DNA from: Pseudomonas lijiangensis
GTDB lineage: Bacteria > Pseudomonadota > Gammaproteobacteria > Pseudomonadales > Pseudomonadaceae
Assembly (NCBI RefSeq): GCF_018968705.1
Contig: NZ_CP076668.1
Coordinates: 5,529,001 to 5,593,000 of the forward strand
Length of the DNA stretch: 64,000 nucleotides
Direction: 5' to 3'
Position numbers and translations under genes: made by a program. The number at the start of each line of letters is the position of its first letter. Within the stretch, counting starts at the first letter, position 1. Shown piece by piece: positions 18,827 to 27,441 of this stretch. The notes under the pieces were generated by a model that did no database searches, was not told where the DNA came from, and was given only the letters and a program-made list of their open reading frames with translations.

Positions 18827-19462
18827 AAATACCTCAGGGGTTGTCGTGTCCTGATCGCGATCAGGCGTTTTTCCGACGCATCGGCGTCACGTTGTACAAC
18901 TCGTTTCGGCAGGCACGAATAAGCGGTAAGGTGGCATCTGCCTGTTTGCAGACATGAGCAGCATCTGTAACGCCTGTCATGCCGCTATAGTGATACTGTT
19001 CGATATGAAAAGTTGCTGTAGCGCAGAGCCGATGTCCAGTATGGCTGGAACTCATGGCACTGCTGTCGGGTCGCACACAGAGTCTTGCAGGATTCGACGG
19101 CAGGCCGTTGAAGACATTGATGGAGCGGGCATGATGACCGCTCTGTCCTGCGCCGGGAATGGAGTCGATCAAGGGAAGGCAAGGCATTGAAACCCCGGTT
19201 TTATTGCTCTGTGGGCTGCAATCGAGCTTAGCCTTGTTCATTTTTTTATACAACGCCCCGATAAAAATAGAATACGAGCCCTCCCGATCCCGGCTCAGCG
19301 CTGCTCGAAACAAGGAATACGCGCCCCAAATAGCGGCAAAAAAGGCTGTATGGCGCAGTTTTAGGGCAACAAATGGCTCTATTGACTTCATCATGGCTTT
19401 CGGATTGACTGAAACCCGTAATGCTCGATGATTGATATTTTTAACAACAAAGGTGTTGCATC
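18827..19462. promoter_or_regulatory. Divergent spuB-spuI intergenic region
   Basis: 636 bases with no convincing gene, holding the promoters for spuB (minus) and spuI (plus). It is more A/T-rich than the flanks near 19230-19280 (runs of T and A) and again just before spuI. In P. aeruginosa the amidotransferase gene spuA lies between spuI and spuB; no such gene is found here. Open frames in this stretch (for example minus 18861-19394) have no recognisable domain and odd composition. I could not fit a sigma-54 -24/-12 element with correct spacing. Confidence 0.6.
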
Positions 19463-20839
19463 ATGTCGGTACCCCCGCGTGCCGTTCAGCTCAACGAAGC
19501 GAACGCGTTCCTTAAGGAACATCCTGAGGTTCTGTACGTTGACCTTCTGATTGCAGATATGAATGGTGTGGTGCGTGGCAAACGCATAGAACGCACCAGC
19601 CTCCACAAGGTTTACGAGAAGGGCATCAACCTGCCTGCCTCTCTATTTGCCCTGGATATCAATGGCTCCACGGTGGAAAGCACCGGTCTGGGCCTGGATA
19701 TCGGCGACGCCGACCGGATCTGTTATCCAATCCCCGATACCCTGTGCAACGAGCCCTGGCAGAAGCGCCCTACGGCACAACTGCTGATGACCATGCACGA
19801 ACTCGAAGGCGAGCCCTTCTTCGCCGACCCGCGTGAAGTGCTGCGTCAGGTAGTGAGCAAGTTCGATGACATGGGCCTGACCATCTGCGCGGCATTCGAG
19901 CTGGAGTTCTACCTGATCGACCAGGAGAACGTGAACGGCCGCCCGCAACCGCCACGCTCGCCGATCTCGGGCAAGCGCCCGCACTCGACACAGGTCTACC
20001 TGATCGACGATCTCGACGAATATGTCGACTGCCTCCAGGACATTCTGGAAGGTGCGAAAGAGCAAGGCATTCCGGCAGACGCCATCGTCAAGGAAAGCGC
20101 CCCGGCCCAGTTCGAGGTGAACCTGCACCACGTGGCCGATCCGATCAGGGCCTGCGATTACGCCGTTCTGCTCAAGCGTCTGATCAAGAACATCGCCTAC
20201 GACCACGAAATGGACACGACCTTCATGGCCAAGCCCTATCCGGGTCAGGCGGGTAATGGTCTGCACGTCCACATCTCGATCCTGGATCGCGATGGCAAGA
20301 ACATCTTCACCAGCGAGGATCCCGAGCAGAACGCCGCATTACGTCATGCGATCGGCGGTGTGCTCGAGACCCTGCCGGCCCAGATGGCGTTCCTTTGCCC
20401 GAACGTCAACTCGTATCGCCGGTTCGGTGCCCAGTTCTACGTCCCCAACTCTCCGACCTGGGGTCTGGACAACCGCACCGTTGCACTGCGCGTACCAACC
20501 GGTTCGCCTGATGCCGTGCGTATCGAACACCGCGTGGCCGGCGCCGATGCCAACCCGTATCTGTTGATGGCTTCAGTGCTGGCAGGCGTGCATCACGGCC
20601 TGACCAACAAGATCGAACCGGGCGCCCCAGTGGAAGGCAACTCCTACGAGCAGCACGAGCAAAGCCTGCCGAACAACCTGCGCGACGCACTGCGCGAGCT
20701 GGACGACAGCGAAGTCATGGCCAAGTACATCGATCCGAAATACATCGATATCTTCGTGGCCTGTAAAGAGAGCGAGCTGGAAGAGTTCGAACACTCCATC
20801 TCCGACCTCGAGTACAACTGGTACCTGCATACGGTCTGA
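19463..20839 (+). CDS. spuI: Gamma-glutamylpolyamine synthetase (glutamine synthetase family)
   Basis: A 458-residue glutamine synthetase-type ligase, paralogous to SpuB. Motifs: DLLIADMNGVVRGKRI in the N-terminal domain, AAFELEFYLID and AQFEVNLHHVADP for metal and glutamate, FMAKPYPGQAGNGLHVHIS for ATP and ammonia-site control, and NRTVALRVPTGSPDAVRIEHR near the end. It probably gamma-glutamylates putrescine or longer polyamines, feeding PuuB-type oxidases; a PuuB homologue is encoded at 54709-55983. The ATG at 19463 follows AAGGTG. It is divergent from the spu operon and followed by a good terminator and a REP pair. Confidence 0.88.
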   Translation: MSVPPRAVQLNEANAFLKEHPEVLYVDLLIADMNGVVRGKRIERTSLHKVYEKGINLPASLFALDINGSTVESTGLGLDIGDADRICYPIPDTLCNEPWQKRPTAQLLMTMHELEGEPFFADPREVLRQVVSKFDDMGLTICAAFELEFYLIDQENVNGRPQPPRSPISGKRPHSTQVYLIDDLDEYVDCLQDILEGAKEQGIPADAIVKESAPAQFEVNLHHVADPIRACDYAVLLKRLIKNIAYDHEMDTTFMAKPYPGQAGNGLHVHISILDRDGKNIFTSEDPEQNAALRHAIGGVLETLPAQMAFLCPNVNSYRRFGAQFYVPNSPTWGLDNRTVALRVPTGSPDAVRIEHRVAGADANPYLLMASVLAGVHHGLTNKIEPGAPVEGNSYEQHEQSLPNNLRDALRELDDSEVMAKYIDPKYIDIFVACKESELEEFEHSISDLEYNWYLHTV

Positions 20840-20858
20840 TCAGGGCCGCTGCACAAAG

Positions 20859-20896
20859 CGCCGCAGGCCTTCGGGTTGTGCGGCGTTTTTGTTTTT
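20859..20896 (+). terminator. Rho-independent terminator of spuI
   Basis: Stem cgccgca (20859-20865) with tgcggcg (20879-20885), followed by tttttgttttt. Confidence 0.85.
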
Positions 20897-20957
20897 ATTC
20901 GCGAATAAATTCGCTCCCTCAGGACTTTTCACTGAAGGCGCGCATTTATTCGCGAAG
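20894..20957. repeat. REP pair
   Basis: attcgcgaataaattcgctccc and a shorter unit gcatttattcgcgaag between spuI and the TetR gene. Confidence 0.75.
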
Positions 20958-21016
20958 ACCTTGAAACAGCCCCCACTGTACAATGCCACTGCAACGCCAT
21001 CCCCTGAGATCACCCC

Positions 21017-21655
21017 ATGACCCGCACCACCCCTCCTCGCAAACCCCGAGCACGCAGCCAGGCCCGAATCGATTCGATTCTCGAGGCTGCACGCACCCTG
21101 CTCGCAGCCGAAGGAGTGGCCAGCCTGTCGATCTACAGCGTGGCCGAGCGCGCAGAAATACCGCCTTCTTCGGTCTATCACTTCTTCGCCAGCGTTCCGG
21201 CACTGCTTGAAGCCCTGACGGCGGACATTCACGGGGCCTTCCGGGCGTCGCTGCAAGCGCCCATCGATCATGACCAGCTCAAGGACTGGCGCGACCTGTC
21301 ACGTCTGGTAGAGCTGCGCATGTTGAGCATCTACAACGCCGATGCCGCGGCACGTCAGTTGATCCTTGCCCAGCACGGCCTGACCGAGATCAATCAGGCC
21401 GACCGCCAGCACGACATCGAGCTGGGCCACCTGATGCTTGAGGTCTTCAACCGCCATTTCCCGGTGCCGACACTGCCGGACGATGTGGACGTATTCGCAC
21501 TGGCGATGGAACTGGGCGACCGGGTCTACGCACGCTCGGTGCAACTGCACGACGAGATCACCCCGCGCATGGCCGAAGAAGGCATGCGGGTGTTCGACGC
21601 CTATCTGGGCCTGTACCTGCCGCCCTTCCTGCCGAAACGCCCCCAGCCTCTTTGA
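21017..21655 (+). CDS. TetR-family transcriptional regulator
   Basis: A 212-residue regulator. A basic N-terminal tail (MTRTTPPRKPRARSQARI) leads into a TetR helix-turn-helix: ILEAARTLLAAEGVASLSIY, then SVAERAEIPPSSVYHFF, where the recognition helix ends in the usual VYHFF. The remainder is helical ligand-binding domain. Neighbours are spuI upstream (same strand) and the convergent ssuF operon, so the target could be a polyamine or a sulfonate gene, or neither. No operator palindrome was fixed. Confidence 0.85.
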   Translation: MTRTTPPRKPRARSQARIDSILEAARTLLAAEGVASLSIYSVAERAEIPPSSVYHFFASVPALLEALTADIHGAFRASLQAPIDHDQLKDWRDLSRLVELRMLSIYNADAAARQLILAQHGLTEINQADRQHDIELGHLMLEVFNRHFPVPTLPDDVDVFALAMELGDRVYARSVQLHDEITPRMAEEGMRVFDAYLGLYLPPFLPKRPQPL

Positions 21656-21664
21656 TCGGGATGT

Positions 21665-21696
21665 AAAAAACCCCGGAGGGTCTGCACCGTCCGGGG
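21665..21696 (-). terminator. Rho-independent terminator of the ssu operon
   Basis: Stem ccccgga (21671-21677) with tccgggg (21690-21696). On the minus strand it is followed by six T (plus aaaaaa at 21665-21670), so it ends the ssuA-C-B-F transcript. Confidence 0.85.
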
Positions 21697-21713
21697 TCGG
21701 GTGTTATTGAAGA

Positions 21714-21929
21714 TCACAGCTTGGCGATCGACACCTCGGTGGACTTCACGAATGCAATCACTTCGCTGCCCACGGCCAGTTCCAGCTCTTTTACCGAGCG
21801 GGTGGTGATGACCGACGTCACGATACCGGAAGCGGTCTGCACGTCGATTTCGGACAGCACGTCACCCTGGACGATTTCCTTGATGGTGCCTTTGAACTGG
21901 TTGCGCACGTTAATCGCTTTGATAGTCAT
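21714..21929 (-). CDS. ssuF: Molybdopterin-binding TOBE/Mop-domain protein
   Basis: A 71-residue single Mop/TOBE domain (MTIKAINVRNQFKGTIKEI, then VTSVITTRSVKELELAVGSE and AFVKSTEVSI). Such domains form small oligomers that bind molybdate or molybdopterin. The last gene of the P. putida ssuEADCBF operon, ssuF, encodes exactly this type of protein and is needed for sulfonate use there, by unknown means. It follows ssuB with 28 bases between. The ATG at 21929 gives the proper length; an open stretch upstream has no homology to the family. Confidence 0.87.
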   Translation of the reverse strand: MTIKAINVRNQFKGTIKEIVQGDVLSEIDVQTASGIVTSVITTRSVKELELAVGSEVIAFVKSTEVSIAKL

Positions 21930-21957
21930 GGTATGCCTTCCTTTTGTGGGATCGGGG

Positions 21958-22770
21958 TTAATTGGCCCAACGCAACTGCGTGGGCAACGGTGAAGAGGGT
22001 TCGGGTTCAGGCGGCGATCCGGGCAGGGACAGCACGCGGTTGAGCACTTCGGTTTCCAGCGCAGCCAGACGATGAGAGCCACGCGCCCGAGGACGCGGCA
22101 GGTCGACCACAAGGTCGAGCCCGATGCTGCCTTCTTCGATCAGGATCACCCGATCGGCAATGGCCACGGCCTCGCTGACATCGTGAGTCACCAGCAGGAC
22201 CGTGAAGCCATGCTTGCGCCACAGACTTTCGATCAGTTGCTGCATTTCAATACGAGTCAAGGCATCCAGCGCGCCCAGCGGCTCATCGAGCAACAGCAGG
22301 CGCGGCTTGTGGATCAGCGCCCGCGCCAGGGCAACCCGCTGCTTCTGGCCGCCGGACAACGCCGCAGGCCATTCATTGGCACGCTCGGCCAGACCGACCG
22401 CTTCCAGCGCCTCAAGCGCCTGGGGACGCCAGTCACCGCTCAGGCCAAGGCCCACGTTGTCGATGATCTTTTTCCAGGGCAACAGACGCGCTTCCTGGAA
22501 CATCAGGCGAGTGTCTTCCCGAGCATCGGCCAGAGAAGCGGAACCGGCCAGCAACTGACCTTCGGTAGGCTTGTCCAGACCGGCCAACAGGCGCAACAGG
22601 GTGCTCTTGCCGCAACCGCTGCGACCCACCACGGCCACGAACTGACCGGCCGGAATGTGCAGATCGATGTCCCTGAGTACGACACGGGAACCGAAGGCTT
22701 TCTTCAGGTCCTGAATCGCCAGCGGGATACCACGCAGCAGATGCGGAGGTTGTTGTTTCAGACTCGTCAT
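21958..22770 (-). CDS. ssuB: Sulfonate ABC transporter ATPase
   Basis: A 270-residue ABC ATPase for aliphatic sulfonate import. Walker A is [17 protein letters not shown]-loop [14 protein letters not shown], signature [15 protein letters not shown], Walker [13 protein letters not shown] and switch [13 protein letters not shown]. The LLPWKK form after the Q is typical of SsuB/TauB. The ATG at 22770 overlaps the ssuC stop by 4 bases. It works with SsuA and SsuC. A Pro/Ser-rich C-terminal tail ([17 protein letters not shown]) is longer than needed for the fold. Confidence 0.93.
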   Translation of the reverse strand: MTSLKQQPPHLLRGIPLAIQDLKKAFGSRVVLRDIDLHIPAGQFVAVVGRSGCGKSTLLRLLAGLDKPTEGQLLAGSASLADAREDTRLMFQEARLLPWKKIIDNVGLGLSGDWRPQALEALEAVGLAERANEWPAALSGGQKQRVALARALIHKPRLLLLDEPLGALDALTRIEMQQLIESLWRKHGFTVLLVTHDVSEAVAIADRVILIEEGSIGLDLVVDLPRPRARGSHRLAALETEVLNRVLSLPGSPPEPEPSSPLPTQLRWAN

Positions 22771-23564
22771 GCTGCACCGCCTTTGCTGACTTGATAGGCC
22801 GGATGCCAGCGCAGGCATACACGCTCCAGAGCTCGCGCCGCCAGATCGGCCAGCTTGCCGAGCACGGCATACAGCACGATTGCCAGAACCACGACGTCGG
22901 TTTGCAGGAATTCACGGGCATTCATGGCCAGATAACCGATGCCGGAGCTGGCCGAGATGGTTTCGGCCACGATCAGGGTCAACCACATGAAGCCAAGGGC
23001 GAAGCGCACACCTACCAGAATCGAAGGCATGGCACCCGGCAGGATCACGTGACGGAACAGGCTGAAGCCTGACAGACCGTAGCTGCGGGACATTTCCACC
23101 AGCGCAGGGTCAATGTTACGAATACCGTGATAGGTGTTCAGGTAGATCGGGAACAGAGTGCCCAGCGCGACCAGGAAAATCTTCGCGGTTTCATCGATGC
23201 CGAACCACAGGATTACCAGTGGAATCAGCGCCAGGTGCGGCACGTTACGGATCATCTGCACCGAGCTGTCCAGCAGGCGCTCGCCCCATTTAGTCAGGCC
23301 GGTAATAAAGCCCAGCACCAGACCGATACCGCCACCAATGGCAAAACCGATACCGGCACGCCAGCCGCTGATTGCCAGGTGGGTCCAGATTTCGCCGCTG
23401 GCAATCAGATTGACGCCAGCCTCTATCACCGCGCTTGGCGCAGGCAGAATGCGCGTAGACAGCCAGCCGGCGCTGACTGACAGTTGCCAGACCGCCAGCA
23501 GCAAGACTGGAAGTGCCCAGGGCGCCAGTCTGTGAAGGGTTCGTTGCGAAGCACTAAGGCTCAT
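22767..23564 (-). CDS. ssuC: Sulfonate ABC transporter permease
   Basis: A 265-residue inner-membrane permease with about six membrane segments, beginning [22 protein letters not shown]. The EAA loop reads [25 protein letters not shown], and the C-terminal part has [25 protein letters not shown], typical of SsuC/TauC. It lies 28 bases after ssuA. In P. putida and P. aeruginosa the monooxygenase gene ssuD stands between ssuA and ssuC; here there is no room for it. Confidence 0.93.
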   Translation of the reverse strand: MSLSASQRTLHRLAPWALPVLLLAVWQLSVSAGWLSTRILPAPSAVIEAGVNLIASGEIWTHLAISGWRAGIGFAIGGGIGLVLGFITGLTKWGERLLDSSVQMIRNVPHLALIPLVILWFGIDETAKIFLVALGTLFPIYLNTYHGIRNIDPALVEMSRSYGLSGFSLFRHVILPGAMPSILVGVRFALGFMWLTLIVAETISASSGIGYLAMNAREFLQTDVVVLAIVLYAVLGKLADLAARALERVCLRWHPAYQVSKGGAA

Positions 23565-23592
23565 GGAGTTGTCTCCTCGAAGGGCCTGCCAA

Positions 23593-24558
23593 TCACTGTG
23601 CTTTCGCTACAGCAGCGGGAGGTGTCCAGATCACGTCGGCAATGCGCAGTGGCTTGGGAATCAGCTTGAGCTGGTAAAAGGTGTCAGCGATTTTCTGCTG
23701 GGCATCGACGACCTGAGGCGTGATGAACAGGGCGCCGTAGCCCTGGCGCTTCACCGAGGTCAGGGTGATGTCGGCAGGCAGGCCCAGCAGTGGCGCAACC
23801 TGTTTAGTCACTTCTTCAGGGTGAGCCTGGGACCACTCGCCTACTGCACGCACCTCTTCGATAAGGGCCTCGATCACTTTCGGGTTCTTCTGGGCATAAG
23901 GCTTGGTGGCCAGATAGAACTGATGGTTATCCGCGATGCCGGTGCCGTCTCTCAGAGTCCGCGCCTGCAATTGCTGTTCGGCCGCAGCCTGGTAAGGGTC
24001 CCAGATGACCCAGGCATCGACACTGCCACGCTCGAAAGCGGCACGCGCATCGGCAGGCGGCAGGAACACGGTCTGGATATCGGTGTATTTCAAACCGGCA
24101 TCTTCCAGTGCGCGCACCAGCAGGTAGTGAACGTTGGAGCCTTTGTTGAGGACGACTTTCTTGCCCTTGAGATCCTTGACCGAAGTGATCGGTGAATCCT
24201 TGGGCACCAGAATCGCTTCGCTGGTAGGCGCTGGCGGCTCATAGGCCACGTAGAGCAGGTCTGCGCCGGCAGCCTGAGCGAAGACCGGTGGTGTCTCGCC
24301 CGTCACGCCAAAATCGATGGAGCCGACATTCAGCCCTTCCAGCAATTGAGGACCGCCCGGAAATTCGGTCCACTGCACTTTCACGCCCTGCTCGGCCAGA
24401 CGCTTCTCAAGAGAACCCTTGGCTTTCAGCACCACCAGGGTGCCGTACTTCTGATAACCGATACGAAGGTCTTCAGCCTGAGCCTGGGTGATGGCTCCCA
24501 GAGCGACTGCTGCGGTAAACAGAGCGGCCAGGCCTCGACGCAAGATGAGAGTGCGCAT
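23593..24558 (-). CDS. ssuA: Aliphatic sulfonate-binding periplasmic protein
   Basis: A 321-residue solute-binding protein with a Sec signal peptide (GLAALFTAAVALGAITQAQA). The mature start EDLRIGYQKYGTLVVLKAKG and the segment FGVTGETPPVFAQAAGADL are hallmarks of SsuA. It captures alkanesulfonates for SsuBC. It is the first gene of the present operon. The 120 bases upstream are strongly A/T-rich, suiting a promoter used under sulfate starvation. No ssuE (flavin reductase) gene precedes it, unlike the Pseudomonas standard order. Confidence 0.92.
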   Translation of the reverse strand: MRTLILRRGLAALFTAAVALGAITQAQAEDLRIGYQKYGTLVVLKAKGSLEKRLAEQGVKVQWTEFPGGPQLLEGLNVGSIDFGVTGETPPVFAQAAGADLLYVAYEPPAPTSEAILVPKDSPITSVKDLKGKKVVLNKGSNVHYLLVRALEDAGLKYTDIQTVFLPPADARAAFERGSVDAWVIWDPYQAAAEQQLQARTLRDGTGIADNHQFYLATKPYAQKNPKVIEALIEEVRAVGEWSQAHPEEVTKQVAPLLGLPADITLTSVKRQGYGALFITPQVVDAQQKIADTFYQLKLIPKPLRIADVIWTPPAAVAKAQ

Positions 24559-24708
24559 GGGGCGCTCCTTTGCTGGATATGAGTAGTCGTGAGGCGAAAA
24601 CCGCCGCGATGGAGTGACATTAACAGCAGTTTTTTATATCCATAAATCTCATTTTTTCATTTGGTTATTCCCTAAATGAATATGTGGATTTATGACTTTC
24701 CCGCCCAT
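24559..24708. promoter_or_regulatory. A/T-rich promoter region of ssuA
   Basis: Between lsfA and ssuA, 24620-24700 is very A/T-rich (tttttatatccataaatctc, later cctaaatgaatatgtgg), unlike the GC-rich neighbourhood. It is the only gap from which ssuA-C-B-F can be transcribed. CysB-type control under sulfur limitation is expected from relatives but no site was proved. Confidence 0.5.
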
Positions 24709-24732
24709 AAAAAAGGGCCGATAAATCGGCCC
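24709..24732 (-). terminator. Rho-independent terminator of lsfA
   Basis: Stem gggccgat (24715-24722) with atcggccc (24725-24732); the plus-strand A-run before it gives the T-run on the minus strand, after the lsfA stop. Confidence 0.85.
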
Positions 24733-24760
24733 GAATAACCCCACTCGATGAAGCTGTAAA

Positions 24761-25399
24761 TCAACGGTTCGGCTGTGGCGTCAGGCGCAGATAAGGCGTG
24801 ACAGCCTTGTAGCCTTTAGGGAAACGCTCCTTGATCTCGGCTTCGTCCTTGATGGACGGCACGATCACGACATCATCGCCATCCACCCAGTTGGCTGGCG
24901 TGGCGACCTTGTAGTTGTCGGTCAACTGCAGAGAGTCGATGACCCGCAGGATCTCGTTGAAATTGCGCCCGGTGCTGGCGGGATAGGTGATGGTCAGGCG
25001 CACTTTCTTGTTCGGATCGATCACGAACAGAGAACGCACGGTCAGCGTGTCGCTGGCATTGGGGTGGATCAGGTCGTACAGATCGGAAACCTTGCGATCG
25101 GCATCGGCCAGGATCGGGAAATTGACCAGAGTGTTTTGCGTGGTGTTGATGTCGTCGATCCATTTGACGTGAGAATCGACGGGGTCCACCGACAGCGCAA
25201 TGGCCTTGACGCCGCGCTTGGCGAACTCATCCTTCAATTTGGCAGTGAAACCCAACTCGGTGGTGCAGACCGGCGTGAAATCCGCCGGGTGGGAAAACAA
25301 CACACCCCAGCTATTGCCCAGCCATTCATGGAAACGGATGCGGCCTTCACTGGAGTCCTGTTCAAAGTCAGGGGCGATATCGCCAAGTCGCAGTGTCAT
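24761..25399 (-). CDS. lsfA: 1-Cys peroxiredoxin (LsfA)
   Basis: A 212-residue Prx6-type peroxidase that reduces hydrogen peroxide and organic peroxides. The peroxidatic Cys45 lies in HPADFTPVCTTELG. The Prx6-type C-terminal half follows (ALSVDPVDSHVKWIDDI, ITYPASTGRNFNEILRVIDS), without a resolving Cys motif. The start is the ATG at 25399 (MTLRLGDIAPDF); an upstream extension is not family-like. In Pseudomonas lsfA stands next to the ssu operon and is induced by sulfate starvation, which fits its place here. Confidence 0.94.
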   Translation of the reverse strand: MTLRLGDIAPDFEQDSSEGRIRFHEWLGNSWGVLFSHPADFTPVCTTELGFTAKLKDEFAKRGVKAIALSVDPVDSHVKWIDDINTTQNTLVNFPILADADRKVSDLYDLIHPNASDTLTVRSLFVIDPNKKVRLTITYPASTGRNFNEILRVIDSLQLTDNYKVATPANWVDGDDVVIVPSIKDEAEIKERFPKGYKAVTPYLRLTPQPNR

Positions 25400-25523
25400 G
25401 GTGTTGCTCCTTGTTCGGTCGGGTGTTCGTTGAGTTATGAGCCTACTGTGCACCGCCTTCTAACAAATTAAAAAGAATGGATATCGATTTGGTTAGACCT
25501 GAAAGGAATATTGAATTGCAGGC

Positions 25524-25549
25524 AAAAAGAACCCCGCCGTAGCGGGGTT
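25524..25549 (-). terminator. Rho-independent terminator
   Basis: Stem accccgc (25531-25537) with gcggggt (25542-25548). A plus-strand A-run at 25524-25528 supplies the minus-strand T-run, ending the transcript of the gene at 25577-26047. The other side is also T-rich. Confidence 0.8.
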
Positions 25550-25576
25550 TCTTTTCTACTGACCGGACGGGGCAGA

Positions 25577-26047
25577 CTATTTCATGCCTATCAGGCCTTT
25601 GGCCAGATCTCGGCTTTTAAGGTCCATGTTGCGAGAACTCATTGCATTATTCAGTGCGTTGGTCGCCTGGCTCATGGCTGACTGCATGCTTCTCAGCTCA
25701 GTCGTCAATGCATCCCGGCGCCTCTTGAGTTCCTCTTCAGACAAGGTTTTATCGCCGACAAGTTCCGACAACTCCTTGAGCTTCTGTTCGATTTTTTCTT
25801 GCAGCTTGCGGATATTCTTCAAAACTTCCTTGATGCTGTCCGGCAGCGGAGCCTGGTCTATGTCCGCATATTTATCAGCGTCCGATTTCTCAGTTTTGAG
25901 CCTGGCCTGGCCCTCCATTGAAATTGTGACCTCAATCTTGGCGGGTGCCTTGCTGGAACTGGCTGCCACATCCGTCACGACATCCGGCGGTGTGCTCATG
26001 ACAGGCATTTGCACAGGAGACGTGAGGTCGGAAGAAGAGATTTTCAT
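25577..26047 (-). CDS. Unrecognised coiled-coil protein with Ser/Thr-rich N-terminus
   Basis: A 156-residue protein with no enzyme motifs. Residues 1-45 are disordered and rich in Ser, Thr, Pro and Val (MKISSSDLTSPVQMPVMSTP). Then comes IEVTISMEGQARL, a short linker, the segment LPDSIKEVLKNIRKLQEKIE, and a long coiled coil to the end, closing with Met/Asn/Ala-rich helix. No signal peptide or membrane segment is visible. Similar small proteins occur in pseudomonads without known role. The Ser-rich start with an early Ile is somewhat like type III secretion signals, but Asp7 is atypical and no Hrp box was found. Its own terminator follows. It interrupts the usual ssu-lsfA-porin-tau order. Confidence 0.7.
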   Translation of the reverse strand: MKISSSDLTSPVQMPVMSTPPDVVTDVAASSSKAPAKIEVTISMEGQARLKTEKSDADKYADIDQAPLPDSIKEVLKNIRKLQEKIEQKLKELSELVGDKTLSEEELKRRRDALTTELRSMQSAMSQATNALNNAMSSRNMDLKSRDLAKGLIGMK

Positions 26048-26201
26048 TGTGGCTCCACTCTGAGGCATTCGATGCGCTTATCCGCGAGCTATCGGCACAG
26101 AGAAATCTTCCTTTAGCCAATTTTGTAAAATTTGTACCTGTTTGTAACAGATTGGAAATTTATCCAGTGACTCAGCGCCCGGCCTGATCCCTGGAGGCTC
26201 G

Positions 26202-26399
26202 TTGCGAATGGTCGAAATCGCCCCGCCCGGTACCGATACTCCCTTGCTGCACAATGTTCAGGACGGTATCGATGCAAAAAGCCCACCGGCGATGCCCCTC
26301 GACAAACTGGCCGATCAGGCAATTGCCGGCATTGTAACGGGCATGCCTTTCGCCAGACCTGTCTTGAGCATGCCGACAACGCTATTGCCGTGCATGTGA
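26202..26399 (+). pseudogene. Remnant of a short-chain dehydrogenase (DltE-like)
   Basis: About 60 codons that read VEIAPPGTDTPLL, then AKSPPAMPLDKLADQAIAGI. This matches the C-terminal part of DltE-like SDR oxidoreductases, where a VEI-PP segment and an AMPLDEF segment lie a short way apart. The Rossmann start and catalytic Tyr-Lys part are absent upstream, and the frame ends early, so only a fragment remains. The surrounding 26048-26505 has no other gene. It stands beside an intact alcohol dehydrogenase and a WYL regulator, suggesting that this small block came in together and has partly decayed. Confidence 0.6.
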
Positions 26400-26505
26400 C
26401 GTGAGTTTCAATGCGTGTGGCTTTTAATGGTGCCAAAAACTGTCCACGTGCCCCGGTAGTGTTGCCCCGTTGACTCTATCGCAAGCACGGCTCGGGGAAC
26501 GCATC

Positions 26506-27441
26506 ATGAAACGCATTCAATATCGCAAGTACGGTGGTCCGCAGGTGATGCAGATCGAGGATTTCGTGCTGCCCACACCCGACAAGGGAGAAGTGGCCGT
26601 GCGGGTCAGATTCGCGGCCATCAACCCTATCGACTGGAAACTGCGCGCCGGGCAGATGAAGATCATCACAGGCCGGGCCTTCCCTCGAGCAATGGGCATG
26701 GACTTTTCAGGCACGGTTATCTCTGCAGGACCGGGCGTCACACGGTTCAAGGCGGGCGATGCCGTGTTCGGTCTGGCGCGCTTCAAGGAAAGCGGTGCCC
26801 TCGCTGAAGCCGTGGTTACAAAAGAAAGCTTTCTGGCCAAAAAGCCGGACAACGTTTCCTTCGAGGATGCGGCTTGCCTGGGTACGCCGGGCGTGACTGC
26901 ATGGAACGGACTGGTGGACAAGGGCCGGCTGCGTGCAGGCCAACATGTGTTCATCAACGGCTGCTGCGGAGCGGTCGGCCAGGCCGCTGTGCAGATCGCA
27001 CGACTGCTGGGTGCCAGTGTCTCTGGAAGTTGCAGCGCTCAGGACATCGAACACGCACAATCACTTGGCGTGCAGACCGTTTACGACTACCGCACCCTGA
27101 AGCTTTCAACACTCAATCAGCGATTTGATATCGTTTATGACACGGCTGCCACGCTCTCCGTATCCGCCGGTATCGCCATGCTTCGCCCGAAAGGCGTGTT
27201 TCTGGACTTGAATCCAGGGCCGGGCAAGTTCATGAGGGCTGTCTTTGATCGTCGGCTCAAACCCATTGTCGGCTCGCCGCGCGGTGATATTCTGGACAGG
27301 CTGGCCGAGGCCGCCAGTGCGGGCCGCCTCAGGATTCCAGTAGGCACAACCGTTCCGTTGAGTGGCGCAATCCAGCTCATCCGGGACCTTGAGCACGGGC
27401 TCAAGCCTGGCGGAAAAGGCATCGTAGCCATGGAGCATTAA
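26506..27441 (+). CDS. NAD(P)-dependent alcohol dehydrogenase / quinone oxidoreductase (MDR family)
   Basis: A 311-residue zinc-independent medium-chain dehydrogenase. The GroES-like half shows VRFAAINPIDWKLRAGQ and MGMDFSGTVISAGPGVTRFK. The nucleotide-binding half has VFINGCCGAVGQAAVQIARLLGA (in two overlapping glycine turns). Zinc ligands of true alcohol dehydrogenases are missing, so quinone or enone reduction is likelier. I start at the ATG at 26506 (MKRIQYRKYGG) behind GGGGA. The stop overlaps the next start by one base (TAATG), so it is co-translated with the WYL regulator, which probably controls it. Confidence 0.84.
   Translation: MKRIQYRKYGGPQVMQIEDFVLPTPDKGEVAVRVRFAAINPIDWKLRAGQMKIITGRAFPRAMGMDFSGTVISAGPGVTRFKAGDAVFGLARFKESGALAEAVVTKESFLAKKPDNVSFEDAACLGTPGVTAWNGLVDKGRLRAGQHVFINGCCGAVGQAAVQIARLLGASVSGSCSAQDIEHAQSLGVQTVYDYRTLKLSTLNQRFDIVYDTAATLSVSAGIAMLRPKGVFLDLNPGPGKFMRAVFDRRLKPIVGSPRGDILDRLAEAASAGRLRIPVGTTVPLSGAIQLIRDLEHGLKPGGKGIVAMEH

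Noticed and set aside
18930..18960. Sigma-54 promoter upstream of spuB (ggtggcatctgcctgtttgcag)
   Set aside because: The GG-GC spacing is 13 rather than 10 bases, so it cannot work as a -24/-12 element.
18861..19394. Minus-strand open frame in the spuB-spuI gap as a possible spuA remnant (MPCLPLIDSIPGAG)
   Set aside because: Only PLI resembles the SpuA start; the catalytic Cys-His-Glu parts of class I amidotransferases are not seen, so the resemblance is too slight.
26113..26436. Minus-strand open frame over the SDR remnant
   Set aside because: No homology and no ribosome-binding site; the plus strand carries the recognisable SDR fragment.
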